Positions 16,853-25,590 of a DNA stretch of 64,000 bases are shown in pieces. Position 1 is the first letter of the stretch; the number at the start of each line of letters is the position of its first letter. Position numbers and translations under genes: made by a program. The stretch lies in assembly GCA_002328415.1 (NCBI GenBank), contig DCXL01000003.1, positions 110,860 through 174,859 on the forward strand. The letters run 5' to 3'. A model generated the notes under the pieces. The model saw only the letters and a program-made list of their open reading frames with translations, did no database searches and had not been told where the DNA came from. This stretch comes from Micavibrio sp. UBA2137. Its GTDB lineage: Bacteria; Pseudomonadota; Alphaproteobacteria; Micavibrionales; Micavibrionaceae.

Positions 16853-17293
16853 TTAGACAACGCTATCCATAGAGATGCGCATCTTTGCAATTTCGACCTG
16901 TGCCCGCAGGTCAATCTCTGCCAGAATTTCAGTCAGCAATGGATCGCTGATATTTTCTTTATGCGTTGCGGCGATATCGGCCAAATTCAGCAAATGTCCA
17001 ACTGTTAGCTGACCACTCATGAGCGTCAGTCTGATTTTTTCCATTTCATTAAGAAGCTGTTCACCGCGCTCGCGCATGCGTTTGCGGGCTTTTCTTTCTG
17101 TCGGGTCTTCCACGGCTTGTGCTGCAAGTAACGCTTCAACATTCGTCACAGCCTGGCTTTGTGCCATGCTTGATGTTTCAGGGATATCAGAGGCGGTCAG
17201 CATTGTTCCAAAGACACCAGAGCCACTTGAACTTTTGCTCGACTTCTTCGATTTGTCAGTTTTACTTGTGCTGCCTGTCCCTTGAATTTTCAT
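16853..17293 (-). CDS. fliX: flagellar assembly regulator FliX
   Basis: In Caulobacter, FliX links basal-body assembly to activation of the sigma-54 activator FlbD. The 146-residue product has a polar Ser/Lys-rich start (about 1-30) and a helical C-terminal half with the FliX pattern RKRMRERGEQLLNEMEKIRL and LTVGHLLNLADI. The C-terminal acidic/hydrophobic helix is intact. It is divergent from flgI, as in Caulobacter, and convergent with the ECF sigma gene seven bases away. The ribosome site AAAGGAC precedes the ATG. FlbD is encoded in this window, which supports the call. Confidence 0.85.
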   Translation of the reverse strand: MKIQGTGSTSKTDKSKKSSKSSSGSGVFGTMLTASDIPETSSMAQSQAVTNVEALLAAQAVEDPTERKARKRMRERGEQLLNEMEKIRLTLMSGQLTVGHLLNLADIAATHKENISDPLLTEILAEIDLRAQVEIAKMRISMDSVV

Positions 17294-17511
17294 GAGGGCG
17301 TCCTTTACCGCGTTAACTGTTTACCCTGCGTCTGAAACAACTCAGCTTTGGGTATAGTTCCATTATATCCCAAAACGGGTTGATGCTTCAAACCACATCA
17401 GAATCAAGCATAGCGCAGTTTTGTCCCCTTGCGTAGTGGGAAAAATCTGCCGTTTCAGCCCTGTTAGAAATCAATATCCATATAAAACAAGGGGTTAAGC
17501 CTATGCCAACT

Positions 17512-17528
17512 TGGCATGATTCTCGCAT
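17512..17528 (+). promoter_or_regulatory. sigma-54 promoter of flgI operon
   Basis: TGGCATGATTCTCGCAT matches the sigma-54 pattern TGGCAC-N5-TTGCA with two mismatches and correct GG-N10-GC spacing. It predicts a start near 17540, 35 bases before flgI. FlbD is the likely activator. Confidence 0.7.
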
Positions 17529-17574
17529 ATAGAAGGGGGAGACGAGACTAATTGGGTCAAAAAAGGAAAAGAAA

Positions 17575-18753
17575 ATGACAACAGACATCTCAAACAGAAA
17601 AATTGATACAAAAGAAACATTGCGTCAGGGCGCATTGAGCTTGGCCTTATGGGCTGTGTTCCTCTTGTCGTTCTTTATATTGTCTTTTGCCTATAAGGCA
17701 GAGGCTGCAACAACGCGCATCAAGGATATCGTTGATATTGAAGGCGTTCGAGACAACATGCTGGTTGGATACGGTCTTGTTGTTGGTCTGGACGGCACAG
17801 GAGATGACTTAAATAACGCACCCTTCACGCAACAATCCTTAACAGCGATGTTGGAACGTTTAGGCGTTTCCATTCGTGACCAAAATTTGGACACAGGAAA
17901 CATAGCGGCTGTTATGGTAACGGCTACATTACCGCCCTTTACCAATCAAGGGTCACGTATTGATGTAAATGTGTCAACAATGGGTGATGCAGACAGCTTG
18001 CGCGGTGGAACATTGCTTGTCACACCTTTGATGGGTGCGGATGGTGATGTTTACGCGATTGCCCAAGGGCCTGTTATGATTAACGGCTTCCGTGCTGATG
18101 GCGCAGCCGCTCAGATTGTCCAAAACACACCCACAGCAGGTCGCGTGCCAGCTGGTGCGATCGTTGAAAAGGAAATTGAATTTAATCTGGAAGAATTGCA
18201 GCAAATCCGTTTGGCGTTGCGTAATCCTGACTTTACAACGGCGCGCCGTGTCTCAGCTGCCATTAATAATTTTATGAAGACAGGTGTGGCACGCCCTGAA
18301 AATAACGCGTCAGTTACGCTCAACCGTCCTGTCTCATATGCAGGCTCTATTGTTGATCTGATTACAGATATCGAGCAATTACCAGTTACAACAGACCAGG
18401 TGGCCAAGGTCGTTATTGATGAATCCTCAGGAACCGTTGTGATGGGCGCAGATGTGCGCGTGAGCACTGTTGCCATCGCACAAGGCAATCTGACCATCAA
18501 AATTGTTGAAACACCACAGGTCTCACAACCTAATGCGTTCTCGGAAAATGCTGAAACAGTTGTCGTGCCGCGTACAAATGTGGATGTGAACCAAGGCGAG
18601 GATGTGAAGCTAGCTGTTATGGAGTCAGGCGTAACATTGCAAGATCTGGTTACGGGTCTAAACAGACTAGGCGTGGGGCCAGCTGATATCATCACAATCC
18701 TACAGGCGATCAAAGCCTCTGGTGCCTTACAAGCGGAGATTGAATTACTATGA
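17575..18753 (+). CDS. flgI: flagellar P-ring protein FlgI
   Basis: Forms the periplasmic ring around the rod. The 392-residue protein has an export signal with an unusually long charged start (about 22 residues) before the hydrophobic core and cleavage near AEAATTRIKDI. The mature part starts with the diagnostic IKDIVDIEGVRDNMLVGYGL and VVGLDGTGDD, and ends LQDLVTGLNRLGVGPADIIT, all typical of FlgI. The stop overlaps the flgJ start (ATGA). Confidence 0.96.
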   Translation: MTTDISNRKIDTKETLRQGALSLALWAVFLLSFFILSFAYKAEAATTRIKDIVDIEGVRDNMLVGYGLVVGLDGTGDDLNNAPFTQQSLTAMLERLGVSIRDQNLDTGNIAAVMVTATLPPFTNQGSRIDVNVSTMGDADSLRGGTLLVTPLMGADGDVYAIAQGPVMINGFRADGAAAQIVQNTPTAGRVPAGAIVEKEIEFNLEELQQIRLALRNPDFTTARRVSAAINNFMKTGVARPENNASVTLNRPVSYAGSIVDLITDIEQLPVTTDQVAKVVIDESSGTVVMGADVRVSTVAIAQGNLTIKIVETPQVSQPNAFSENAETVVVPRTNVDVNQGEDVKLAVMESGVTLQDLVTGLNRLGVGPADIITILQAIKASGALQAEIELL

Positions 18754-19115
18754 GTTCGCTTAACCTGAATACAGGCGCAATGGCTGCCGTTGATAATGCG
18801 CAAAGACAGGCGCACCTGCAAAGCGCGAAAGCAAGCGCGCTTTCAACTAGACAGGCTATGGAAGAGGCTAAAAACATGGCGGCTGTTGAAGCTGCAGCCA
18901 AGGACTTTGAAGCTGTCTTTATCACAGAAATGCTGCGCCCCATGTTTGATGGCATTGAAGTTGATAAACGTTTTGGCGGTGGTCGCGGCGAAGAAGTCTT
19001 CCGCAGCATGATGATTGACGAATACGGCAAGGCGGTGGCCGAGGCGGGCGGTATTGGTATGGCAGACCACATTAAGGCCGAGCTTTTAAAGGCCCAGGAA
19101 AAGTCCGCTCAATAA
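18750..19115 (+). CDS. flgJ: rod-binding protein FlgJ (short form, no muramidase)
   Basis: Rod-cap protein. At 121 residues it contains only the rod-binding domain: AAKDFEAVFITEMLRPMFDG at about 51-70 and GRGEEVFRSMMIDEYGKAVAEAGGIGMAD at about 80-108. The C-terminal peptidoglycan hydrolase domain found in enterobacterial FlgJ is absent, as is normal in alphaproteobacteria, so a separate lytic enzyme must open the wall. Start overlaps flgI by four bases, giving coupled translation. Confidence 0.9.
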   Translation: MSSLNLNTGAMAAVDNAQRQAHLQSAKASALSTRQAMEEAKNMAAVEAAAKDFEAVFITEMLRPMFDGIEVDKRFGGGRGEEVFRSMMIDEYGKAVAEAGGIGMADHIKAELLKAQEKSAQ

Positions 19116-19146
19116 TAAAGAAGAGACACTAAGAAAGAAGGAAAAC

Positions 19147-19638
19147 ATGGTTATTGAAAATAGGCCCTCTCAGCAGGTGAGGAAAGACAAACCCAAATAT
19201 GTCATCAATATTGAAAAATCGCTTAGCTATATCGTGCATTTGATTGCCGAATTATCCGCGACAATGGATCGTGAAGTTGATGCATTGGAAAAATATGACA
19301 TCGAAAATTTCCTTATACATCAAGGGGAAAAGGCAAGGCTGGTAAAAAGTTTTGAATTTGAAGCCCAAAAATTGCTTACGGTACGTGAGAAGTTAAAAGA
19401 AATCGATCCTGAGTTGCGTCGTCAAATTCGCGAAAGCAAAGAGGATTTTATCAGATTGATGAGTAAGAACGCGACAATGTTGGAAAAACGCCTCGCCAGT
19501 ACACAACGCATTAACGAGCGGATTTTGGAATCTGCACGTGAAGCTGTTAGCGAGGAAGATCCGTTCTACACCGCCTCTGGTAACCGCAGTTCATCTGCGC
19601 GCAAGACGATTTCGTCAGGTTTAACAGAAACGATTTAA
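19147..19638 (+). CDS. FlgN/FlbY-like flagellar protein
   Basis: A 163-residue, highly charged helical protein with no signal or membrane segment. Residues about 20-135 are predicted as long helices (SLSYIVHLIAELSATMDREV, then LEKYDIENFLIHQGEKARLV and the NATMLEKRLASTQRINERI stretch), which fits the FlgN-family chaperone fold. Alphaproteobacterial genomes often have such a gene (FlbY) directly after flgI-flgJ. The tail after 140 is polar and probably disordered. It may be the FlgK/FlgL chaperone, in which case the gene before flgK does something else. Ribosome site AAGAAGGAAAAC. Confidence 0.65.
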   Translation: MVIENRPSQQVRKDKPKYVINIEKSLSYIVHLIAELSATMDREVDALEKYDIENFLIHQGEKARLVKSFEFEAQKLLTVREKLKEIDPELRRQIRESKEDFIRLMSKNATMLEKRLASTQRINERILESAREAVSEEDPFYTASGNRSSSARKTISSGLTETI

Positions 19639-19668
19639 ACGTTACGATTTAAAAGAAAGAAAAGCCCC

Positions 19669-21330
19669 ATGAATCTCGCAGCGACAACTGTTCTTCCAGA
19701 AACAAGTTATCTCGGTTCAAAAAGACAAATAGAACATCATGACAAGGCACGCGACAATCGTGCCGATAATGATGTGCGCGAGGCAAAAGAGCCGCGTCAC
19801 GCTGATAAACGTGCTGATAAGGCGCGCGATACAGGACGCAATGACGAGGCCCGTGCCCGCAATGATAAAGTACCAGAGGATGTGTCTGATTCAATTGAGG
19901 AATTTGCAGCCTTTTTGGTCCAGAATTTTGGCGAGGATGTGACGGCCGCGCAAATTGAAGATGTTGTTGCAGACAGTATTTCAGATGGCGTGTTTGAGCC
20001 AGAATTGTTCCAAGAAAATCTAGGGCTTCTCCTCACTAGCAATGCGACCACTTCTGTTCTTGACCAGTTGGACTTCTCTATCGCGCTGGGTCAGCAGATC
20101 GACGATATTATAGCAGATGGACAGCTTGTCGGTCTTGATAAGGCCTTATCTGTTGCAAATCCTAATGGTGCGAGCAACATATTGGAAAAGATGGCAGGTG
20201 TGCCTAAAAATGAAGTCCCTGTCGCCCCGCAAGTGAATGTGAAAAGTGAGGCTATCCCTGCACCCAATCTTGAAAATGTTTCGCAAATGACCGCTTCAAC
20301 TGATGTTGTGCTCACAGATGAAGAGGTTTTGGCTCTTCATAAGGCGCTTCAGGCTATTCAGGACAGCCTGACCAAAAAAGGCGCGCAAGGTGAAATACAT
20401 GCCAATAAAGGACAATTTAAAAATGCGCTAGAGGCCGTACAAACACGCCTTGAAACACTGCCAGCTTTACCAGAACAGGCCAGTCGTTCAGCCCTTCCGT
20501 CAAAATGGTTTGAAAAGGCCACAGGCGTTGACAGATTGGCAGCCTTTGGTGATGTGCCAGTGGACGCAGACACGCTTGTCACTGTTCAAGTCTCGCAAGG
20601 TGCAAATACAAGTAATAATGGCCTTCATGGTGGCTATGGCCGAGGTAATCCTTATGGCCTTGTGGCTCAAGCCGCAGCACAAGGCGTTGACAATGCGAAT
20701 GCGTTTAAGTTGGATGCAGGGCTTGATGCCACCCTTATTGGGGATGATGGCACGCTTAATTTTAGCTCAGGGCTTTCTTCAAAGCCAGCTGAAGCACCTG
20801 TTAACATCTTGCCACCTGTGATGTTGCCTGCAAATGCAGCGCACGCTGTAACACAGTTAAGCACGTCTATGCCAGCCACGCCCGCAGGACAGGTTGTGGC
20901 CTCGCAATTGGCGAGCATGAACGTGAAAGAGGGTGGCCAACGTATTGCATTCTCACTTAACCCCGAGGAATTGGGGCGTGTGATTGCTGACATTGAAATT
21001 GATGCCAAAAACAAGATTAAGGTGAACATTAATGTCGAAAAAGAAGCGGCCTATCACATGCTTCAACGTGATCATTCGCTTCTGGAGCAGGCCCTTCAAA
21101 AGGCAGGTCTTGATCTGGCCTCAGGGGATCTAGAGTTCTCATTTGGCGGACAAAACGCCTTTGACGAGGCTTATCAAGAAGCCAAAGTTAATGGCGCTTA
21201 TGGCGCAAATGGTGAGGTACCAACGGGTGATGATGTTGTTGGCGAACATGTTGATATGGTCGCTGATATCCCGCAAGGCACATATATTGATGCTGAAAGT
21301 GGTATCACACGCTATCACGCCCTCGCGTAA
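19669..21330 (+). CDS. fliK: flagellar hook-length control protein FliK
   Basis: Measures hook length and switches export to filament-type substrates. The 553-residue protein has a very charged start (about residues 25-65, KARDNRADNDVREAKEPRH and similar), a long Pro/Ala/Gln-rich middle, and the conserved C-terminal hook-length domain at about 410-485: the GGQRIAFSLNPEELGRVIAD signature, then KVNINVEKEAAYHMLQRD and LLEQALQKAGL. The C-terminal signature is the basis of the call, because the middle is always poorly conserved. It lies 30 bases after the flgN/flbY-like gene, in the flgI operon. Confidence 0.9.
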   Translation: MNLAATTVLPETSYLGSKRQIEHHDKARDNRADNDVREAKEPRHADKRADKARDTGRNDEARARNDKVPEDVSDSIEEFAAFLVQNFGEDVTAAQIEDVVADSISDGVFEPELFQENLGLLLTSNATTSVLDQLDFSIALGQQIDDIIADGQLVGLDKALSVANPNGASNILEKMAGVPKNEVPVAPQVNVKSEAIPAPNLENVSQMTASTDVVLTDEEVLALHKALQAIQDSLTKKGAQGEIHANKGQFKNALEAVQTRLETLPALPEQASRSALPSKWFEKATGVDRLAAFGDVPVDADTLVTVQVSQGANTSNNGLHGGYGRGNPYGLVAQAAAQGVDNANAFKLDAGLDATLIGDDGTLNFSSGLSSKPAEAPVNILPPVMLPANAAHAVTQLSTSMPATPAGQVVASQLASMNVKEGGQRIAFSLNPEELGRVIADIEIDAKNKIKVNINVEKEAAYHMLQRDHSLLEQALQKAGLDLASGDLEFSFGGQNAFDEAYQEAKVNGAYGANGEVPTGDDVVGEHVDMVADIPQGTYIDAESGITRYHALA

Positions 21331-21482
21331 GGCTTGTTTTTAGCCGTATTGGTCATAATGTCTTAATGTTTTTTTTACTTCTTATCTGATATCATATAAG
21401 ATGTATAAAAGCGTAAAAATACGCATTTAAAAATAAGCCTCAAAAGAGGCAGCCAGACCTAGAAAAGGAAGGGTGGGATCAA

Positions 21483-22322
21483 GTGTCTGATATAAAGACA
21501 TTAACAGCATCGTTGTTGCAGCCAAGTGTAAACAAGGTAAATACGCCCAATAAGGTGGATGACGCCCAAAATGCGCGTGGTACAAAGACCGCCCAAAAAT
21601 CAGAAAATACACAAGGATCACGTGAAATTCGTGATCAGGTCACACTTAGCTCTGGTGAAATACTGGAGAAAGTTGCTAGCTTCCAATCACTTCTTGAAAA
21701 TGTTGAGAGCGCCAAGCGTGTGCTTGACACGGCTGTGGATACGGTCGAAACCATCCTAAACAAGTTGGAACAGGGCGCAGGTATCGCTATTCAGGCACGT
21801 AATTCATTCGGTGGTGAGGATAATACAAGCCAGTTGAAGGAATTTGCAGACCGTTTGACGGCAGTTCTTAATGATATTGATAACCTCTCTCAAAACACAG
21901 GCTTTTCAGGTGAAAACTTGCTCTTTGGGGATGATCTGGAGTTTCAAATTGGCGAAAACCCACCTGCACGATACGAAATTCAAGGCTTTAAGATTCCAAG
22001 TGCGGCCAATGATATTCAGGATTTAGAACTTTCTAGCGAGGCTGGCGCACAACAGGCAGCTAATGCTATTTCACAGGTTATAGACCAAGTGCGCGCCTTT
22101 AAATCGCAATTAACAGGTGATTTGCGCGAGATTGAGGTGAGACAAGAATTTTCTGCCTCGACCATTGAAATTCTGGTTGAATCTGTTCAACAAGAGGTTC
22201 GCGCAACGTCTTTGAACGATGAATCCGCAGCTCTTCTTGCGCTGCAAACACGTCAATTACTTGAAGGATCAGGGGAAAGCCTTGTATCCGAAGAGCAACA
22301 AAACTTACTGAGTCAGTTTTAA
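21483..22322 (+). CDS. atypical flagellin-like protein without the N-terminal D0 segment
   Basis: A 279-residue protein whose C-terminal 65 residues match the flagellin end, with RQEFSASTIEILVESVQQEV and then ESAALLALQTRQLLEGSGESL. The middle (about 60-155) has flagellin D1-like helices and a FSGENLLFGDD turn. The first about 55 residues are polar and basic, unlike flagellin D0. The start is GTG 21483, with the purine-rich AAGGAAGGGTGGGATC upstream; no ATG is available. It lies just before flbT and flaF. It could be a minor filament protein, a flagellin-dosage regulator or a diverged paralogue. It is not FlgL, which is encoded at 1812-2726. Confidence 0.7.
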   Translation: MSDIKTLTASLLQPSVNKVNTPNKVDDAQNARGTKTAQKSENTQGSREIRDQVTLSSGEILEKVASFQSLLENVESAKRVLDTAVDTVETILNKLEQGAGIAIQARNSFGGEDNTSQLKEFADRLTAVLNDIDNLSQNTGFSGENLLFGDDLEFQIGENPPARYEIQGFKIPSAANDIQDLELSSEAGAQQAANAISQVIDQVRAFKSQLTGDLREIEVRQEFSASTIEILVESVQQEVRATSLNDESAALLALQTRQLLEGSGESLVSEEQQNLLSQF

Positions 22323-22380
22323 CGCATAATTTTATTCCGTTGCGCAAGGCAACTTATTAAACATTTTTGGGGCAGTATTC

Positions 22381-22791
22381 ATGGCACTGGTTATCGATTT
22401 AAAACCTGGAGAAAAAATCCTTATAGGAACGGCTGTTATTACAAATGACAAGCAACGCACACGTATTCATATTGCTGGTGAGGCGCCCATTTTGCGTGAA
22501 AAGGATGTCTTGCAAGAGGAGGAATGCGATACACCGTGTAAAAAAATATATTTCCTTATTCAATGTATGTATTTGGCGCGTAACCCACGGGAATATCATG
22601 GAAAATACTTCGCGCTTCTCAAAGATATTATGCAGGCCGCGCCCTCAACAGCGCCCATTTTTCTCTCCATCAACGAGCAAATAGTTAAAGGACACTATTA
22701 CAAAGCCCTTAAAGGCGGGCAGGAGCTCATTGATCTTGAAAACGACCTTCTCGGACAGCATTCCTCAGCAGAACAGGGAACCGCAGGCTGA
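22381..22791 (+). CDS. flbT: flagellin mRNA regulator FlbT
   Basis: FlbT is an alphaproteobacterial post-transcriptional regulator that in Caulobacter binds the leader of flagellin mRNA and destabilises it until the hook is complete. The 136-residue protein starts ALVIDLKPGEKILIGTAVIT and contains the family stretches ILREKDVLQEEECDTPCKKI and FLIQCMYLARNPREYHGKYF. The length is typical. It has its own start region 58 bases after the flagellin-like gene and overlaps the start of flaF. The three flagellin leaders in this window share a motif that could be its target. Confidence 0.92.
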   Translation: MALVIDLKPGEKILIGTAVITNDKQRTRIHIAGEAPILREKDVLQEEECDTPCKKIYFLIQCMYLARNPREYHGKYFALLKDIMQAAPSTAPIFLSINEQIVKGHYYKALKGGQELIDLENDLLGQHSSAEQGTAG

Positions 22792-23167
22792 TTACAGCCT
22801 GAACGAAGGCGCATCTTTACATCCATCACCAGTTGAAAATGACCCACGTGCAGAGCAAGCTCGCGCGCTTTTGTCTATTGCTGCACGTTTGGAGCAAACG
22901 GGACGTGCTCAAAATGATAATGAGCGTGCTAACCTTGAAAGTGCTTTAAAGGATAACTCCAAATTATGGGGGCTGTTTTATGAGGCGGCCATCAATAATG
23001 TCGTTGCAGGTTATAAAAACCTTCTTGATTACAATATCACGCGCTTGGCCCATTACGTGTTTAAGAAGAATACGCTCGCAATGGCACAAAAAAACCCCGA
23101 TGACATCGGGGCGCTGGTTTCCTTAAACCGTGAAATAGCAGCAGGTCTAACCAAACGCGTTGCTTAG
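22730..23167 (+). CDS. flaF: flagellar biosynthesis regulator FlaF
   Basis: FlaF is the positive partner of FlbT and is needed for flagellin translation or secretion. The 145-residue frame carries the FlaF core from about residue 40: AEQARALLSIAARLEQTGR, then NSKLWGLFYEAAINN and PDDIGALVSLNREIAAGL. The start is uncertain: no ATG precedes the conserved part. TTG at 22730 or 22736 is used with AGGAG just upstream, so the gene would overlap flbT by about 60 bases and be translationally coupled. The 3' end overlaps the convergent flaG-like gene by four bases and contains that gene's terminator. Confidence 0.85.
   Translation: MILKTTFSDSIPQQNREPQADYSLNEGASLHPSPVENDPRAEQARALLSIAARLEQTGRAQNDNERANLESALKDNSKLWGLFYEAAINNVVAGYKNLLDYNITRLAHYVFKKNTLAMAQKNPDDIGALVSLNREIAAGLTKRVA
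23087..23111 (-). terminator. intrinsic terminator of the flaG-like gene, inside flaF
   Basis: On the minus strand CCCCGATG and CATCGGGG pair perfectly and are followed by seven Ts. The hairpin lies within the coding part of flaF (plus strand) and stands 50 bases beyond the stop of the convergent gene. Confidence 0.75.
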
Positions 23168-23601
23168 ACCTGAGTATCAATACTCACTGCAAGTGTTGCA
23201 GCAGAAGCATTCTGTGTCGGCGCTTGAGCTGGTGCAACATTAACCTCAACATCTGGCGCTGGGCGACCTGCATCAACATTAATATCAATAGGAGCACTTG
23301 CCTCTGGCGCGCCTCCTGAAGAGGTAGCAACATCAGCTGATACGACACTTTGTCTGCTTGTGTAAGCCTTAATTTGTGTTTCCGTTGGGAATTGTTTCAA
23401 GGTGTCGCCTGTATTTGTGTCACGAATTTGCAGCACAGGACGTTGCAGCTGCTCGTCATATTTCAGCCCACGGCTCAAATATGGATCAACTTCAATAGTC
23501 TTAATGGTTTCTGCAGCCTTAACTGGCGCTTCAGACACTTGTTTGGTTGAAGCGCTAATAATTGCAGCGTTTGAAACGACTGAATTAACAGCTTCTAACA
23601 T
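23164..23601 (-). CDS. FlaG-like protein (probable)
   Basis: A 145-residue protein with a conserved-looking middle: residues about 38-75 (DPYLSRGLKYDEQLQRPVLQ, then IRDTNTGDTLKQFPTETQIK) resemble the FlaG domain pattern of a beta strand pair followed by QFPxE. The tail is Ala/Pro-rich and low-complexity. There is no signal peptide. ATG 23601 was chosen; a GTG at 23613 lies inside the ribosome site AGGTGAG. FlaG proteins modulate filament length, but I am only moderately sure of the family. It is the only minus-strand gene between flgI and flhA. Confidence 0.6.
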   Translation of the reverse strand: MLEAVNSVVSNAAIISASTKQVSEAPVKAAETIKTIEVDPYLSRGLKYDEQLQRPVLQIRDTNTGDTLKQFPTETQIKAYTSRQSVVSADVATSSGGAPEASAPIDINVDAGRPAPDVEVNVAPAQAPTQNASAATLAVSIDTQV

Positions 23602-23711
23602 GGTTTTTCTCACCTTTCCTATTGCATTTTTACTAAATACAATTTCCCTATAGTTAACTTTACATCATTACGTCAATAGTTGTCAAGTATTTGTTTTACA
23701 ACGTTTTTTTG

Positions 23712-23726
23712 TTAACCTTTTGTTAA
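23712..23726. promoter_or_regulatory. CtrA-type box upstream of fliF
   Basis: TTAA-CCTTTTG-TTAA, a full CtrA-type half-site pair with seven-base spacing, 45 bases upstream of the sigma-70-like promoter of fliF. A twelve-base -10 partner as seen at the flagellin genes is not evident here. Confidence 0.6.
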
Positions 23727-23770
23727 TAATTACGGTAAACACTGGATTTTTAAAGGGAAAGTTGGACTTG

Positions 23771-23799
23771 TTGATAAGGGGTCATAAAAAAGGTATACT
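23771..23799 (+). promoter_or_regulatory. sigma-70-type promoter of fliF operon
   Basis: TTGATA (23771-23776), 17 bases, TATACT (23794-23799). Transcription would start near 23806, about 62 bases before the fliF ATG. Confidence 0.65.
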
Positions 23800-23867
23800 T
23801 ATAAGTAGGAAAAAATGAGCCAAACGCCTCAATTCATGGGGTTTTTATTGGTTATCACGGGTAACAC

Positions 23868-25571
23868 ATGGATACATCAGGTTCGGAACAGGCCATAGAG
23901 TCTGCGCCATCAGGCATTACAGATACACTCAGAAAGCTAGGCCCAGCAAGGCTTGGTATCATGGGTGCTGTTCTATCTCTTCTGCTTATTTTCTTCGTTT
24001 TTGTGACCTTGCGTGTCTCTTCGCCCAATATGGATTTGCTCTATGGGAATTTGAATAGCAGCGAATCAAATATCATTTCACTGAAATTGGATGAGGCTAA
24101 AATCGAACATAGCGTGTCTGAGGATGGGCAACAGGTCTTTGTGAATGGCGACGATGTTAGCCGTGCCCGTCTTTTGCTAGCCCAAGAGGGCTTGCCTAAT
24201 CAGGGTTCGCTAGGGTATGAGGTTTTTGATAATCAATCAGGTTTTGGAACAACAAACTTTCAAGACACTTTGAACAAGCAGCGCGCACTCGAAGGCGAGC
24301 TAGCCCGCACAATTAGCGCGATTGAGCAAATTAACACGGCACGTGTGCACATTGTTTTGCCAGAGCGCGAACTCTTTAGTCGTGAAAGCCGTGCGGCAAG
24401 CGCAAGTGTTTTTCTAAATGTCAAAAGCGCTGTAACACTAGGCGCTGAGCAAATTTTAAGTATTCAATCACTTGTATCATCCGCTGTTCCAGGCATGAAG
24501 CCAACAGGCGTTTCTGTGATGGATAGTGAAGGAAACCTGCTTGCCCGTGGGGGTGAGGATGATGAGGCGCTTTTGACCGTTAAGGCAGAAGACATGCGTA
24601 ACAAGTATGAGCAACGCCTGACACGTGCCATTGAGGATCTTGTGGGGCGTACTGTTGGCTTTAATAAGGTACGTGCCGTTGTCACTGCTGATCTCAATTT
24701 TGACCGCATCAGCCAGAATGAAGAAATTTACGACCCTGAAAGTCAGGTTGTGCGTTCCTCGCAATTGGTTGAGGAAAACGCATCAGAAGTTGAGGCTCAG
24801 GATGACTCAGTAAGCGTTGAAAATAATCTGCCAAATATCACAGGCGACCTGTTGCTGGATAGTTTGCCTGGTTCACAGAGTAACCGCGTTGAGGAAACAA
24901 CCAATTACGAAATCAGTAAAGTTATCCGTAATACAGTAAGCGAAGGCGGTGATGTTCAAAAGCTATCTGTGGCGGTTATGGTTGATGGAAATTACACAAC
25001 AAATGCCGAAGGCGAGCGTGTTTATGAACCGCGCGATCAGGAACAGCTTGAAAAACTTGAAAGTCTTGTGAAGTCGGCAATTGGCTACAGTGAAGACCGT
25101 GGTGACATCGTTACGGTTGAAAATCTGCAATTTGCCGATATTGATGCGGGTGCCGATTTGGAAGACACACGCATTATGGGCTTTGAGCGTGCAGACCTGC
25201 TGGATGCGGCTGAAATTATTACAGTCGCTATTATGGTCATTTTGGTTATCTTGCTTGTGCTTCAGCCGATGGTTGGTCGTGTATTGGATATTCAAAAGCC
25301 AAAATCAGAAAGCGATGGTGATGAGCCACAATATCTGCCAGGTATGCAAGCTAATCCTGCATTGGCAGCACCTTCGGGGGATTATGGCGGTAATTTTGAT
25401 AGTCAGATTGGCGATATGCCACAGCTTGAAGAGGGTGATGATGAAATGGTCGATATGTCCCGCGTACAAGGACAGGTCAAGGCATCATCACTTCGTAAGA
25501 TTGAAGATATTGTAACAAATTATCCAAGCGAGACGGTTTCTGTTCTGCGTAACTGGATAGGGCAGGATTAA
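23868..25571 (+). CDS. fliF: flagellar MS-ring protein FliF
   Basis: Forms the inner-membrane ring that houses the export gate. The 567-residue protein has a first membrane segment at about 30-50, the YscJ/FliF domain (MDLLYGNLNSSESNIISLKL, then GNSARARLLLAQEGLPNQGS-like VSRARLLLAQEGLP), the motif FGTTNFQDTLNKQRALEGEL, a periplasmic C-terminal domain, a second membrane segment at about 445-467 (ITVAIMVILVILLVLQPMVG), and a cytoplasmic tail ending IVTNYPSETVSVLRNWIGQD that binds FliG. The first gene of fliF-fliG-fliH-fliN-motA-flbD. It lacks a strong ribosome site. Confidence 0.96.
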   Translation: MDTSGSEQAIESAPSGITDTLRKLGPARLGIMGAVLSLLLIFFVFVTLRVSSPNMDLLYGNLNSSESNIISLKLDEAKIEHSVSEDGQQVFVNGDDVSRARLLLAQEGLPNQGSLGYEVFDNQSGFGTTNFQDTLNKQRALEGELARTISAIEQINTARVHIVLPERELFSRESRAASASVFLNVKSAVTLGAEQILSIQSLVSSAVPGMKPTGVSVMDSEGNLLARGGEDDEALLTVKAEDMRNKYEQRLTRAIEDLVGRTVGFNKVRAVVTADLNFDRISQNEEIYDPESQVVRSSQLVEENASEVEAQDDSVSVENNLPNITGDLLLDSLPGSQSNRVEETTNYEISKVIRNTVSEGGDVQKLSVAVMVDGNYTTNAEGERVYEPRDQEQLEKLESLVKSAIGYSEDRGDIVTVENLQFADIDAGADLEDTRIMGFERADLLDAAEIITVAIMVILVILLVLQPMVGRVLDIQKPKSESDGDEPQYLPGMQANPALAAPSGDYGGNFDSQIGDMPQLEEGDDEMVDMSRVQGQVKASSLRKIEDIVTNYPSETVSVLRNWIGQD

Positions 25572-25590
25572 CAGGCGGGGTTAACTTTAC

